NCBI GenBank assembly: GCA_023228285.1
Contig: JALOBM010000024.1
Location: 15,793-29,570, forward strand
From: Candidatus Cloacimonadota bacterium
Lineage (GTDB): Bacteria > Cloacimonadota > Cloacimonadia > Cloacimonadales > Cloacimonadaceae
Length of the DNA stretch: 13,778 nt
Reading direction: 5' to 3'
Positions 7,238 through 13,635 of the stretch are shown in pieces. Within the stretch, counting starts at the first letter, position 1, and each line of letters starts with the position of its first letter. The position numbers and the translations under genes are program-made. A model generated the notes under the pieces. The model saw nothing but the letters and a program-made list of their open reading frames with translations. It searched no databases and was not told the origin of the DNA.

Positions 7238-8665
7238 TTGTTTACTGCTAGACCGGGAGAAGAACCAAAAAAAATTAAGGAACTGCCGCATATTTTTGTA
7301 ATATTGTTCTGCGTTATTGTTATTGCTACAATTGCAACATACATAATCCCTGCGGGGCAATATCAGCGCGTGATGGATGAGTCTATAAATCGAGTGGTAA
7401 TAGATCCGGCCTCGTTTAAGTTTATTCCAAGTACTCCGGTGGGTATTTTTGATATGTTTGTCGCTATAGAACTTGGTTTGATCGATGCTGCAAGTATTAC
7501 GTTCCTTATTTTTGCAGCTTTTTCCTGTCTCTTCCTTCTTGAAAAAACAGGCGCCATTGATGCAAGCATCGCTCTGATGGTTAATAAAGCAAAGAAGACT
7601 CCAAGATTTGCAACTATGATTATTGTGATTCTGATGATTGCTCTATCGATATGGGGGTCAACTGGAACACTTTCATATGAGGAAATTATTGCTTTCTCCC
7701 CTATTTTCGTAGCATTGAGCATAGCACTAGGGTATGATGCCCTGGTAGGAGTAGGCATTTCAGTTGTGCCGGTCGGAATTGGTTTTGCTTCGGCAACAGT
7801 TAATCCGTTTACTATCGGTGTTGCGCAGACGATCGCCGAACTGCCAATGTTCTCAGGGTTAGGGTATCGTTGTATCGTTCTGGCAGTGATGACGCTGTTT
7901 ACGATAATGTATGTACTGCATTATGCCAATAAAATAAAGAAAAATCCAGAAAAAAGTCTGGTATATGGAATAGACTACTCCGACCTTGCAGTAGATGAGA
8001 CCAGAATGTCCACTCCGTTTACCTCTCAGAGAAAGCTATCTATTCTTACCTTGTTGATCGGCGTGCTTATTATGGGATATGGCCTGATTTTCCTGAAATG
8101 GTATATAAACCAAGTAGCCGCTATATTTTTTATAGTTTCAATAGCAGTTGGCATAATAAACAAATGGAATGCAAATAGAATTGCCAATACTCTTTGCGAA
8201 GGACTTTCCAAAGGGGTATTGGCCGCCATGATAGTCGGTGTGGCAAGGGGTATTCTGGTAGTAGTCACTCAGGGCAACATACTGGACACAATCATACATG
8301 CAAGTGTTGGTGTGCTTGAAAGACTTCCATTATATGCGAGCGCAATAGGAATGCTTGTATTCCAAACCTTTCTCAATTTACTGATTCCTTCCGGTTCCGG
8401 CCAGGCTGCGGTATCAATGCCGATTATGGCTCCGATAGCCGATCTTATTCATCTCAACAGGCAGATAGCGGTCTTGATTTTCCAGTTTGGTGATGGATTT
8501 TCAAACCTCCTGTGGCCAACAAGTTTTATGGTGATTGTATGTGCAATGGTCAAAATCCCACTTACAAAATATTACAGATGGATAACTCCGTTTTTTATTC
8601 TCTGTTTCCTGATACAGGCAGCGTTTATTTTTGGTGCTATAGCAATCAACTACGGCCCGTTTTAA
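7238..8665 (+). CDS. YfcC-family transporter (C4-dicarboxylate / basic amino acid carrier superfamily)
   Basis: 475-residue integral membrane protein with about a dozen hydrophobic segments. Family motifs: YIIPAGQYQR after the first helix, GSTGTLSYEE (about 140-149), ATVNPFTIGVAQ (about 186-197) and the helical-hairpin motif IPSGSGQAAVSMP in the C-terminal half. These mark the DcuC/YfcC/ArcD-like group, whose members move C4-dicarboxylates, basic amino acids or peptides. No ATG fits the start; TTG at 7238 is chosen because AAAGGAG lies 10 bases upstream, while the in-frame TTG at 7229 is only one base from it. The M20D amidohydrolase gene follows after 24 bp. The pair probably imports and hydrolyses one class of acylated or peptidic compound, or the carrier exchanges product for substrate. 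Substrate not determinable. Confidence 0.87.
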   Translation: MFTARPGEEPKKIKELPHIFVILFCVIVIATIATYIIPAGQYQRVMDESINRVVIDPASFKFIPSTPVGIFDMFVAIELGLIDAASITFLIFAAFSCLFLLEKTGAIDASIALMVNKAKKTPRFATMIIVILMIALSIWGSTGTLSYEEIIAFSPIFVALSIALGYDALVGVGISVVPVGIGFASATVNPFTIGVAQTIAELPMFSGLGYRCIVLAVMTLFTIMYVLHYANKIKKNPEKSLVYGIDYSDLAVDETRMSTPFTSQRKLSILTLLIGVLIMGYGLIFLKWYINQVAAIFFIVSIAVGIINKWNANRIANTLCEGLSKGVLAAMIVGVARGILVVVTQGNILDTIIHASVGVLERLPLYASAIGMLVFQTFLNLLIPSGSGQAAVSMPIMAPIADLIHLNRQIAVLIFQFGDGFSNLLWPTSFMVIVCAMVKIPLTKYYRWITPFFILCFLIQAAFIFGAIAINYGPF

Positions 8666-8689
8666 ATTTTAGGGAAAGCCTGACTGAAA

Positions 8690-9883
8690 ATGATTCCTAC
8701 AGATGAGATAAAAAAACAGATAGATGCGTATAAAGACGAAATAATCGGATTCAGACGACACTTGCACATGCATCCTGAAACCGGTTTCGACACACAGGAT
8801 ACAGAAGCATTCATAAAGGAATTTCTGCTCACAGAGGGAATAGACATTCTTGATTCTCCTATTGGAGTGATTGCTAAAGTTCCGGCAGGCGAAAATAAAC
8901 AGCCTGGCTATATAGCACTTCGCGCCGACATTGATGCACTGCCTCTTGAGGAAGAAAATGATGTGTCGTACAAGTCACAAGTAACAGGGAAAATGCATGC
9001 ATGCGGACACGATGGACACACCTCAATGCTTATGGGGGCCGCACATGTTCTGAATAAAAACAAAAAGGCGCTTCCTCGCGATGTCTTACTCATATTCCAG
9101 CCGGCGGAAGAAGGACCGCGGCTTGGCGGCGCCCGTATTATATTGAAATATCTTGAATCCATTGGACTTGCAAAGAATATCTGTGCTATAGCTGCGCTGC
9201 ACCTTACAACAGAATACCCTTGCGGTAGTATAGCCATAGGATATGGTTCAATGATGGCTTCAACGGATGAATTTGATATCACAATTACTGGGATAGGCGG
9301 ACACGTAGGGTCTCCTCATAAAGCAATCGACGCTCTTTCGATATCTGCAAAATTTATAACTGAAATGGAAAGCTTTATGTCAAGAAGGATGGATCCTTTT
9401 GACCCTGCTGTTTTTGCTATTGGCACTCTACAGGCAGGAACTGCTCGCAACATAATACCCGAAAAAGCTTTTATTACAGGCAACCTCCGCTGTCAGAGAG
9501 AGGAAACCAGAAATTTCGTGCTGTCAAATGCGGAAAACCTGTTAAAAGCGCTCTGCGATTATTCTGGTTCTGTTTATGTTATGGACATCTGCCGTGGCCT
9601 GCCGGTTCTTGTAAACGATGACAACAAAACACAACAGATGCAGGGTTTTGCAGAAGAGGTCGTTGGTTCGGCTAATATTTTCTTTTTGCCGCACTCCAAT
9701 ATGGGAGCCGAAGATTTTGCGTATTTCTCTGAAAAAATACCAGCAGTTTTCACGTGGATCGGGGCCGGCAACAAAGAAAAAGGGTTCACTAATTTTCTGC
9801 ACAATCCCAGATTCAATTTCGACGAAAATGCGTTAATGATTGGAACAACGCTGCTTTGTAAGGCCGCATGTGAAATGAAGTGA
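8690..9883 (+). CDS. M20D-family amidohydrolase (N-acyl-amino-acid hydrolase / carboxypeptidase type)
   Basis: 397 residues, a typical length for M20D dinuclear metallohydrolases such as hippurate, N-acetyl-diaminopimelate or IAA-amino acid hydrolases. Metal and catalytic motifs are intact: HACGHDGH (103-110) with Cys and His ligands, the Glu pair in QPAEEG (137-142), His in the lid/dimer-domain motif GIGGHVGSPH (201-210), GAEDFAYF (339-346) and the final ligand His in FLHNPRF (H371). No signal peptide, so cytoplasmic. It cleaves an amide bond, freeing an amino acid from an acyl group. The ATG at 8690 follows the transporter stop by 24 bp with only a weak AGGGA about 14 bases upstream, so translation is probably coupled. 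A long non-canonical tail is absent. Substrate specificity cannot be read from these motifs. Confidence 0.92.
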   Translation: MIPTDEIKKQIDAYKDEIIGFRRHLHMHPETGFDTQDTEAFIKEFLLTEGIDILDSPIGVIAKVPAGENKQPGYIALRADIDALPLEEENDVSYKSQVTGKMHACGHDGHTSMLMGAAHVLNKNKKALPRDVLLIFQPAEEGPRLGGARIILKYLESIGLAKNICAIAALHLTTEYPCGSIAIGYGSMMASTDEFDITITGIGGHVGSPHKAIDALSISAKFITEMESFMSRRMDPFDPAVFAIGTLQAGTARNIIPEKAFITGNLRCQREETRNFVLSNAENLLKALCDYSGSVYVMDICRGLPVLVNDDNKTQQMQGFAEEVVGSANIFFLPHSNMGAEDFAYFSEKIPAVFTWIGAGNKEKGFTNFLHNPRFNFDENALMIGTTLLCKAACEMK

Positions 9884-9908
9884 CAAATACGGCATTTTTA
9901 GGTAAATA

Positions 9909-9948
9909 TAATAGGGGGCATATATTGCTTTTGACATGGCCTCTATTA
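9909..9948. repeat. Imperfect hairpin downstream of the M20D gene
   Basis: TAATAGGGGGCA (9909-9920) pairs with TGGCCTCTATTA (9937-9948), 11 of 12 positions counting one G-U, with a 16-base loop. No U-run follows on either strand, so it is not a standard terminator. It may help protect or end the yfcC-M20D transcript. Confidence 0.4.
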
Positions 9949-9998
9949 CATAGCGATTACTGAAAAAAATCTAAAAAATCTGATATACAAACCATCTT

Positions 9999-10041
9999 GC
10001 CTGATTTTAGCCGTCCAGATCCAAATCGGCGAAAATCAGGC
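9999..10041. terminator. Strong 15-bp inverted repeat, possible transcription end
   Basis: GCCTGATTTTAGCCG (9999-10013) and CGGCGAAAATCAGGC (10027-10041) are inverse copies with one mismatch, loop of 13 bases. On the plus strand it is followed by TTGTTACTAG, only a weak T-run. It lies 116 bases after the M20D stop and is the best candidate for that operon's end. A protein-binding or repeat-element role is also possible. Confidence 0.45.
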
Positions 10042-10442
10042 TTGTTACTAGTTGAAACAAAAGAACTGAGCTATTTCAGCAGCCCTTTCGGGAGGTAGCG
10101 TAAGCGTCAGACCATCCTTACCTGTCCGGAATAATATTCATATACATTTTACCCTATTGCAGACAGACCCCCTGGTTTCCGTTTATTTATGCGTCTTCTC
10201 TATATAATCAGCGGCAATATTGTTTTGTCACGGGTACAGTGACGGAGGCACCCCGGATCTATACCGAGTATCCAAAAATCTGCTGACCAATATTGTGCTC
10301 GATGCATTATATATTTACAATTTAGTGACTGCCTGGAAAGGTTCCATTTTAGTCTCTGTATATTTTCATGCTGATTCAGTGCAAATAATACTTGCATATC
10401 TTACAATGGATGTAATATATCCGTACGCGGAGGTGTGAATAT
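10042..10442. other. Upstream region of the DUF3842 gene, structured non-coding
   Basis: Contains CCC-ttt-c-GGG near 10083-10092, then a dyad GTCAC-gggtaca-GTGAC with an overlapping CGGGT/ACCCCG complement around 10228-10255, two copies of CAATATTGT (10215-10223 and 10288-10296), and a TATAAT at 10203-10208 without a good -35. GGAGGTG at 10430-10436 is the ribosome site for the DUF3842 gene. No known riboswitch consensus is recognised. No gene is seen. Confidence 0.4.
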
Positions 10443-10871
10443 ATGCTGGTTGCCGTAATAGATGGACAGGGTGGCGGTATAGGCAGGTCCATCATTGAAA
10501 AATTAAGAAATGAATTCACTGATGATATCAAAATAATTGCATTGGGGACAAACTCACTGGCTACTTCTTTCATGATAAAAGCAGGGGCAAACGAAGGCGC
10601 TACAGGAGAAAATGCTATCGTGTACAATGCCGGCAGAGTCGATGTCATTATGGGTGTAGTTGGAATAATAGCTGTAAATTCAATGCTTGGCGAACTTACC
10701 CCATTAATGGCAAAAGCCATTGCTGAAAGCCCTGCAAGGAAAATACTTGTGCCCTTGAACAGGTGTAATGTTGAAATTGTTGGTATAGATAAAAGCGAAT
10801 CACTGCCGCATTTGATAGACAAGGCAGCCCTGGCTGTAAAAGAATATATGAACCTTAATTGTAACTTATAA
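10443..10871 (+). CDS. DUF3842 family protein
   Basis: 142 residues, soluble. It opens MLVAVIDGQGGGIGRSII, a glycine-rich loop after the first strand like that of a Rossmann-type nucleotide-binding fold, and this opening is what I recognise as DUF3842, a family of unknown function found in anaerobic Firmicutes and relatives. A second segment reads as alternating strands and helices (KIIALGTNS, VDVIMGVVGIIA, RKILVPLNRCNVEIVG), consistent with one alpha/beta domain. Start supported by GGAGGTG 6-7 bases upstream. It stands alone between non-coding stretches; the small membrane genes that follow have their own promoter and terminator, so a shared operon is doubtful. No function is claimed. Confidence 0.8.
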   Translation: MLVAVIDGQGGGIGRSIIEKLRNEFTDDIKIIALGTNSLATSFMIKAGANEGATGENAIVYNAGRVDVIMGVVGIIAVNSMLGELTPLMAKAIAESPARKILVPLNRCNVEIVGIDKSESLPHLIDKAALAVKEYMNLNCNL

Positions 10872-11002
10872 ATAATTACATGAATAAAACTCATAAAAAA
10901 TATAATCGGGATAAATTTTAAACACTGAACTTCCGCGCCATGGGCTTGCTTATCGTTTGGTTATTGGCTGTTTTTATATTATTCTGCTGCAGAAAGATAT
11001 GC
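10872..11002. other. Gap after DUF3842 gene
   Basis: About 130 bases with no gene and no clear intrinsic terminator for the DUF3842 transcript. It leads into the promoter at 11000-11008. Confidence 0.4.
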
Positions 11003-11008
11003 TATAAT
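11000..11008 (+). promoter_or_regulatory. Extended -10 promoter of the structured leader
   Basis: TGCTATAAT (11000-11008) is a perfect -10 with the TGn extension, which can replace a good -35 (none is evident 16-18 bp upstream). Transcription should start near 11015-11017, just before the first hairpin of the leader. Confidence 0.65.
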
Positions 11009-11015
11009 TCTCCTC

Positions 11016-11123
11016 AATAGGGGCCAAGAAGGCTTCAGGGCATTAGAATCAGGAATTAAAGTAATTTCTTACTTTGGGATGAACCCAAAAAGAGCTGCTG
11101 AAATGGCTCTTTTTGGGTTTTTT
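11016..11123 (+). ncRNA. Structured leader RNA / riboswitch-like attenuator or small RNA (unrecognised)
   Basis: About 108 bases from the inferred start to the end of a terminator. Helices: GGGGCC-aagaa-GGCTTC (11020-11036, with two G-U), AAAGTAA-tttc-TTACTTT (11058-11075, exact), and the terminator (11084-11117). A fourth helix, TTTGGG-atgaa-CCCAAA (11073-11089, exact), shares its 5' arm edge with the second helix and its 3' arm with the terminator, so it excludes both. This is the architecture of an antiterminator/terminator switch. I do not recognise a known riboswitch class. It could instead be a free-standing small RNA, since a perfect terminator ends it 130 bases before the next start codon. 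Confidence 0.55.
11082..11123 (+). terminator. Strong intrinsic terminator in the leader
   Basis: CCCAAAAAGAGC (11084-11095) and GCTCTTTTTGGG (11106-11117) are exact inverse copies (14 bp when the flanking AA/TT is counted) with a 10-base loop, followed by six T (11118-11123). Confidence 0.92.
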
Positions 11124-11254
11124 GTTTATCTAAAAGGTGGTGAATATTTATTTACTGACGGAAGCCTATTCAAATTTAAATTATCAATTAATTATTAGTT
11201 CTTCACAGGATGATGTGTAAACTGCAAATATTGATCTGGAATGGAGGAAAAAAT

Positions 11255-11638
11255 ATGGCGTGTTTTATTGTCCCTCTGGGAGAGGTTATAGTAACAACTG
11301 CTATACAGAAATTAGTTGAGAAAAAAGAGGCTAAAGCTAAGCTGGAAGGCATACCTATGACAGGATTGAGCTGGAGCCGTAAATTGAGCTGGCTGAACAA
11401 ATTATTATGGGGAGGGATTCTCCTGCTGGCTTTTGAACATTTATGGCATGGTGAAATTGCACCTTGGCCGCTCTTTTTGACAGCAATGAACAACCCTGCT
11501 GATATAGAGCCGATGCTGCATGAAATGGCGACGATCGGCACGGGAATGGCAATATTCGTAACAATTGTATGGTTAGTGATTATTTCTATTGCTGATCAAA
11601 AAATTGCGGCTCTCCATCCCTGCGATGCTAAAAAATAA
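11255..11638 (+). CDS. Small membrane protein of unknown function (first of pair)
   Basis: 127 residues. Start at 11255 chosen for the GGAGG 7-8 bases upstream; an upstream in-frame ATG at 11210 lacks a ribosome site. It begins MACFIVPLGEVIVTTAIQK, a short hydrophobic stretch, followed by a charged segment (residues 20-32). It has a likely membrane helix at about 48-63 ending in FEHLWHGE, and a second at about 95-113 (TGMAIFVTIVWLVIISIA). Two His and aromatic residues lie at the membrane edge (EHLWH). I do not recognise a Pfam domain, though I have an impression of similar small proteins in anaerobes. It is 20 bp upstream of a second small membrane gene, so they probably form a complex. It lies downstream of the leader RNA, which would control it if that RNA is a switch. 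Confidence 0.75.
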   Translation: MACFIVPLGEVIVTTAIQKLVEKKEAKAKLEGIPMTGLSWSRKLSWLNKLLWGGILLLAFEHLWHGEIAPWPLFLTAMNNPADIEPMLHEMATIGTGMAIFVTIVWLVIISIADQKIAALHPCDAKK

Positions 11639-11658
11639 AGATTGACGGAGGGTGAAAA

Positions 11659-11958
11659 ATGTACTTTATTATGACCGCTTTTGCTGCCGTAACTGCAACT
11701 ATTGTATGGTATGTCAATGCCCCCGAAGACAAATATAAGCTTGGCCTGCTAAGTTTTATATTTTGGGGAGCAACACTTATGTGGTTTGTTGACCATGTAA
11801 TGGCATATCGGACAGAAGGAGGGGAATTTTTCGAAATAACGCTGGATGCGGCATTACTTGGAGTTTCAGTTATTCTGCTGGGACTTTTAGCATGGATAAT
11901 AGCGTTATTGATCAGCGATCCAAAAGGAGTTTTTTCTAAACTTCTTAAAGACGCATAA
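11659..11958 (+). CDS. Small membrane protein of unknown function (second of pair)
   Basis: 99 residues with three likely membrane helices: about 3-19, about 28-49 (LGLLSFIFWGATLMWFVDHV) and about 63-85 (LDAALLGVSVILLGLLAWII). Start supported by GGAGGGTG 5-6 bases upstream. An Asp-His (WFVDHVMAY) ends the second helix, echoing the EHLWH of its partner, so a metal, quinone or proton site across the pair is conceivable but unproven. Spacing of 20 bp to the preceding gene indicates one transcript. No family recognised. Confidence 0.75.
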   Translation: MYFIMTAFAAVTATIVWYVNAPEDKYKLGLLSFIFWGATLMWFVDHVMAYRTEGGEFFEITLDAALLGVSVILLGLLAWIIALLISDPKGVFSKLLKDA

Positions 11959-12013
11959 AACAGCGGTACCCCAAAAACTTATACCCCACGATCTTCTGTT
12001 GATGACATATAAA

Positions 12014-12051
12014 ATCACCCTCAGGCAGAGCAAAGCGCACCTGAGGGTGAT
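12014..12051 (-). terminator. Terminator-like 12-bp hairpin, probably for the prepilin gene
   Basis: ATCACCCTCAGG (12014-12025) and CCTGAGGGTGAT (12040-12051) are exact inverse copies, loop 14 bases. On the minus strand it is followed by TTTTATA, on the plus strand by GGGTCC, so it works best as the terminator for leftward transcription from the prepilin gene, whose stop is 180 bases away. It may also stop the rightward small-membrane-gene transcript that ends at 11958. Confidence 0.7.
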
Positions 12052-12229
12052 GGGTCCGCTTGTGGATTATATTTGTGTTTCTCATATATCTGCCCATTTA
12101 TAATGCCTGTTTTGTTTGCAAATTCCGTCCTTCATCACTGTTTACCTGAAGACAACTGTGATCGACAAGGGGCAGGTCGGTCCGTGATTCAAGTTAGATT
12201 TTGGCTGAGAACAGAGGGGGCAGGCATTC
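12052..12229. other. Gap between terminator hairpin and prepilin gene
   Basis: No gene or convincing signal is seen. It would be the 3' untranslated region of the leftward prepilin transcript. Confidence 0.4.
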
Positions 12230-12838
12230 TTAATAAACCCTGATGACGATCAGGTTTTTATCGACATTGTCCGTAGAGTCTGCCTCGTAGTAAGGAACGG
12301 GACCAGTCTTCTGCTGACCGACATACTCCGTATAACTGCTTCTGAACAGCGGTACGCTTTGGGCCATTGATTCCAGTGCCTGCTTGGTCTTGATCGATTT
12401 ATCTCCGACCCAAACGGCAACGAAGAGAAGTTTCCCGATTTTTGAGGAATAGCCGCCGCTGCCAGGCCCCATAATATAAAGACTGTATCCCTTCTTAACG
12501 TTGGAATCGAAAGAACTGGTTGTGATTCCTTCTGAATTGATTCCCGACAATTTGTATTTGGAAAGATCCATATCGACATAGGGTTGGAGAACAGTTACGC
12601 TCAACAAGGACCAGCCGGCAGTGCCCCTCGTTTCAGGAACCCCGCCCCTGTTCATGCAGTAGACAATTGCCGCGGATTTCAGGTTGCGCAAATCGCTTAC
12701 AACTTTGGTAGCTTCCGCCTTGGCTCGCACGTTTTCCATCGTAATTAGAAATGCTCCCGCAAGAATCCCAATGATGATAATGGCAATCAGTACCTCTACA
12801 AGAGTAAATGCTTTCTTATGAAATGTTTGTTTGGTCAT
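12230..12838 (-). CDS. Type IV prepilin-like / pseudopilin protein
   Basis: 202 residues. Start at 12838, with GGAGG 7 bases upstream. The N-terminus MTKQTFHKKA|FTLVEVLIAI is a class III signal: a short positively charged leader, cleavage before Phe, the mature Glu5 needed for assembly, and a helix of about 20 hydrophobic residues (LIAIIIIGILAGAFLITM). The residue before the cleavage site is Ala rather than the usual Gly, which prepilin peptidases tolerate less well. The rest (KATKVVSDLRNLKSAA type helix, then a Gly/Ser-rich globular part with GPGSGGYSSKIG) fits a type II secretion pseudopilin or minor pilin, with a single Cys in the helix end (VYCMN). It is followed by a terminator and no pilus machinery is adjacent, so it may be a free-standing (minor) pilin. 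It would be processed and exported at the inner membrane. Confidence 0.85.
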   Translation of the reverse strand: MTKQTFHKKAFTLVEVLIAIIIIGILAGAFLITMENVRAKAEATKVVSDLRNLKSAAIVYCMNRGGVPETRGTAGWSLLSVTVLQPYVDMDLSKYKLSGINSEGITTSSFDSNVKKGYSLYIMGPGSGGYSSKIGKLLFVAVWVGDKSIKTKQALESMAQSVPLFRSSYTEYVGQQKTGPVPYYEADSTDNVDKNLIVIRVY

Positions 12839-13336
12839 TGCCGGCCTCCTTGTTGAAATCGAAAGACAAAGGCTACACACATATTCCATTCTGTTACGGT
12901 ATGTGCGGCGTTATGAATTCCTGTTGCAAGGCATAGTTACTGCACTTTTCTCTGAATTTACCGCTCTGGAATATTGATCCGTTATAACTTCTTATTACAT
13001 GTTTGACCTTGTCTTATATTTCGTCCGCATTGGAAAAAGGATAAGGTCCGTACAGAAAAGACAGAACCTGACTGTAATTGAATAGTAGGATTATACTAAA
13101 GATTTTAATAAAGCACTAATCAATTCTCGAAAAACCTAAACAACATAACCCTCTGATAGATAAGGCCATGTACAGATGGTTAGAGGCACAGGGAATTTGG
13201 CAGAAATTTCATCCGCCGTGGCCAATTGGAGCATATTGGAGATAACAGCAACGCAGTTTTTTTGTTTTTGAAGCATACTATGCAATTGGTATAGAGAACA
13301 GATGATGACGACGCAAGAGATTGCCGGGAGAAGCCG
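12839..13336. other. Intergenic region upstream of the prepilin gene
   Basis: About 500 bases with no supportable gene. The 5' region of the prepilin gene lies at its left end, but no clear promoter pair is visible on the minus strand. A minus frame at 13180-13428 is open but has no ribosome site and runs into the palindrome, so it is not called. Confidence 0.45.
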
Positions 13337-13510
13337 CCGGGGAATTTACAGCTTTTCAGGCTACGGTGAATTTGCGACATAGATACGTCGCGGAGAATTA
13401 AAGCTTTGTGATTTAGGGGCCAAATCACCGCGGAAGGGTTCTTTCAGCAAATTTTCCGCAACGCAAAACGTTGCAAATTCACTGCGGTGGTTTGCTCCGC
13501 AATTCCCCAG
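13337..13510. repeat. Large imperfect palindrome A (about 174 bp)
   Basis: Nested inverted arms share one centre near 13424: CCGGGGAATT / AATTCCCCAG (13337-13346, 13501-13510), GGTGAATTTGCGAC / GTTGCAAATTCACT (13365-13378, 13470-13483), and GCGGAGAATTAAAGC / GCAAATTTTCCGC (13390-13404, 13447-13459). Near the centre is GTGATTT / AAATCAC (13408-13414, 13422-13428). Between the arms the match decays. This could be a decayed inverted duplication, a miniature element or a long RNA hairpin. Confidence 0.6.
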
Positions 13511-13515
13511 TGTAT

Positions 13516-13635
13516 TTGGGATTTAGATCGAGCGATAACGACGCAATGCGCAGTGGAGCCTCACGAAGACGTATATCAATACGTCGAAGTGAGGCTCCAC
13601 AAGCCTTGCTAAGTTAGCGCTGCTATAAATCCCAA
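13516..13635. repeat. Large imperfect palindrome B (120 bp) overlapping the EAL gene end
   Basis: Outer arms TTGGGATTTA (13516-13525) and TAAATCCCAA (13626-13635) are exact. Next come AGCGATAAC / GTTAGCGCT (13531-13539, 13613-13621, 8 of 9). The core is GTGGAGCCTCAC / GTGAGGCTCCAC (13553-13564, 13589-13600, exact), then GAA facing GAA, then GACGTAT-atca-ATACGTC (13568-13585). The GAA/GAA internal loop is the kind that forms stacked purine pairs in RNA. The right outer arm is part of the EAL coding sequence. Confidence 0.85.

Noticed and set aside
10088..10125. GGGAGGTAGCG resembles part of a c-di-GMP-I riboswitch
   Set aside because: The rest of that consensus (the GCAAA/CCUCCGGCC side and the paired helices) is absent, and the match is only about 8 bases.
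10929..11200. Plus-strand open frame running through the leader RNA, encoding a readable peptide (includes MNPKRAAEM)
   Set aside because: No ribosome site before its only ATG, it overlaps a perfect promoter -10 and a perfect terminator, and the stem arms explain the base pattern. Kept only as the alternative to the leader RNA.
13180..13428. Minus-strand 82-codon open frame
   Set aside because: No ribosome site, atypical composition, and it ends inside palindrome A with no recognisable domain.
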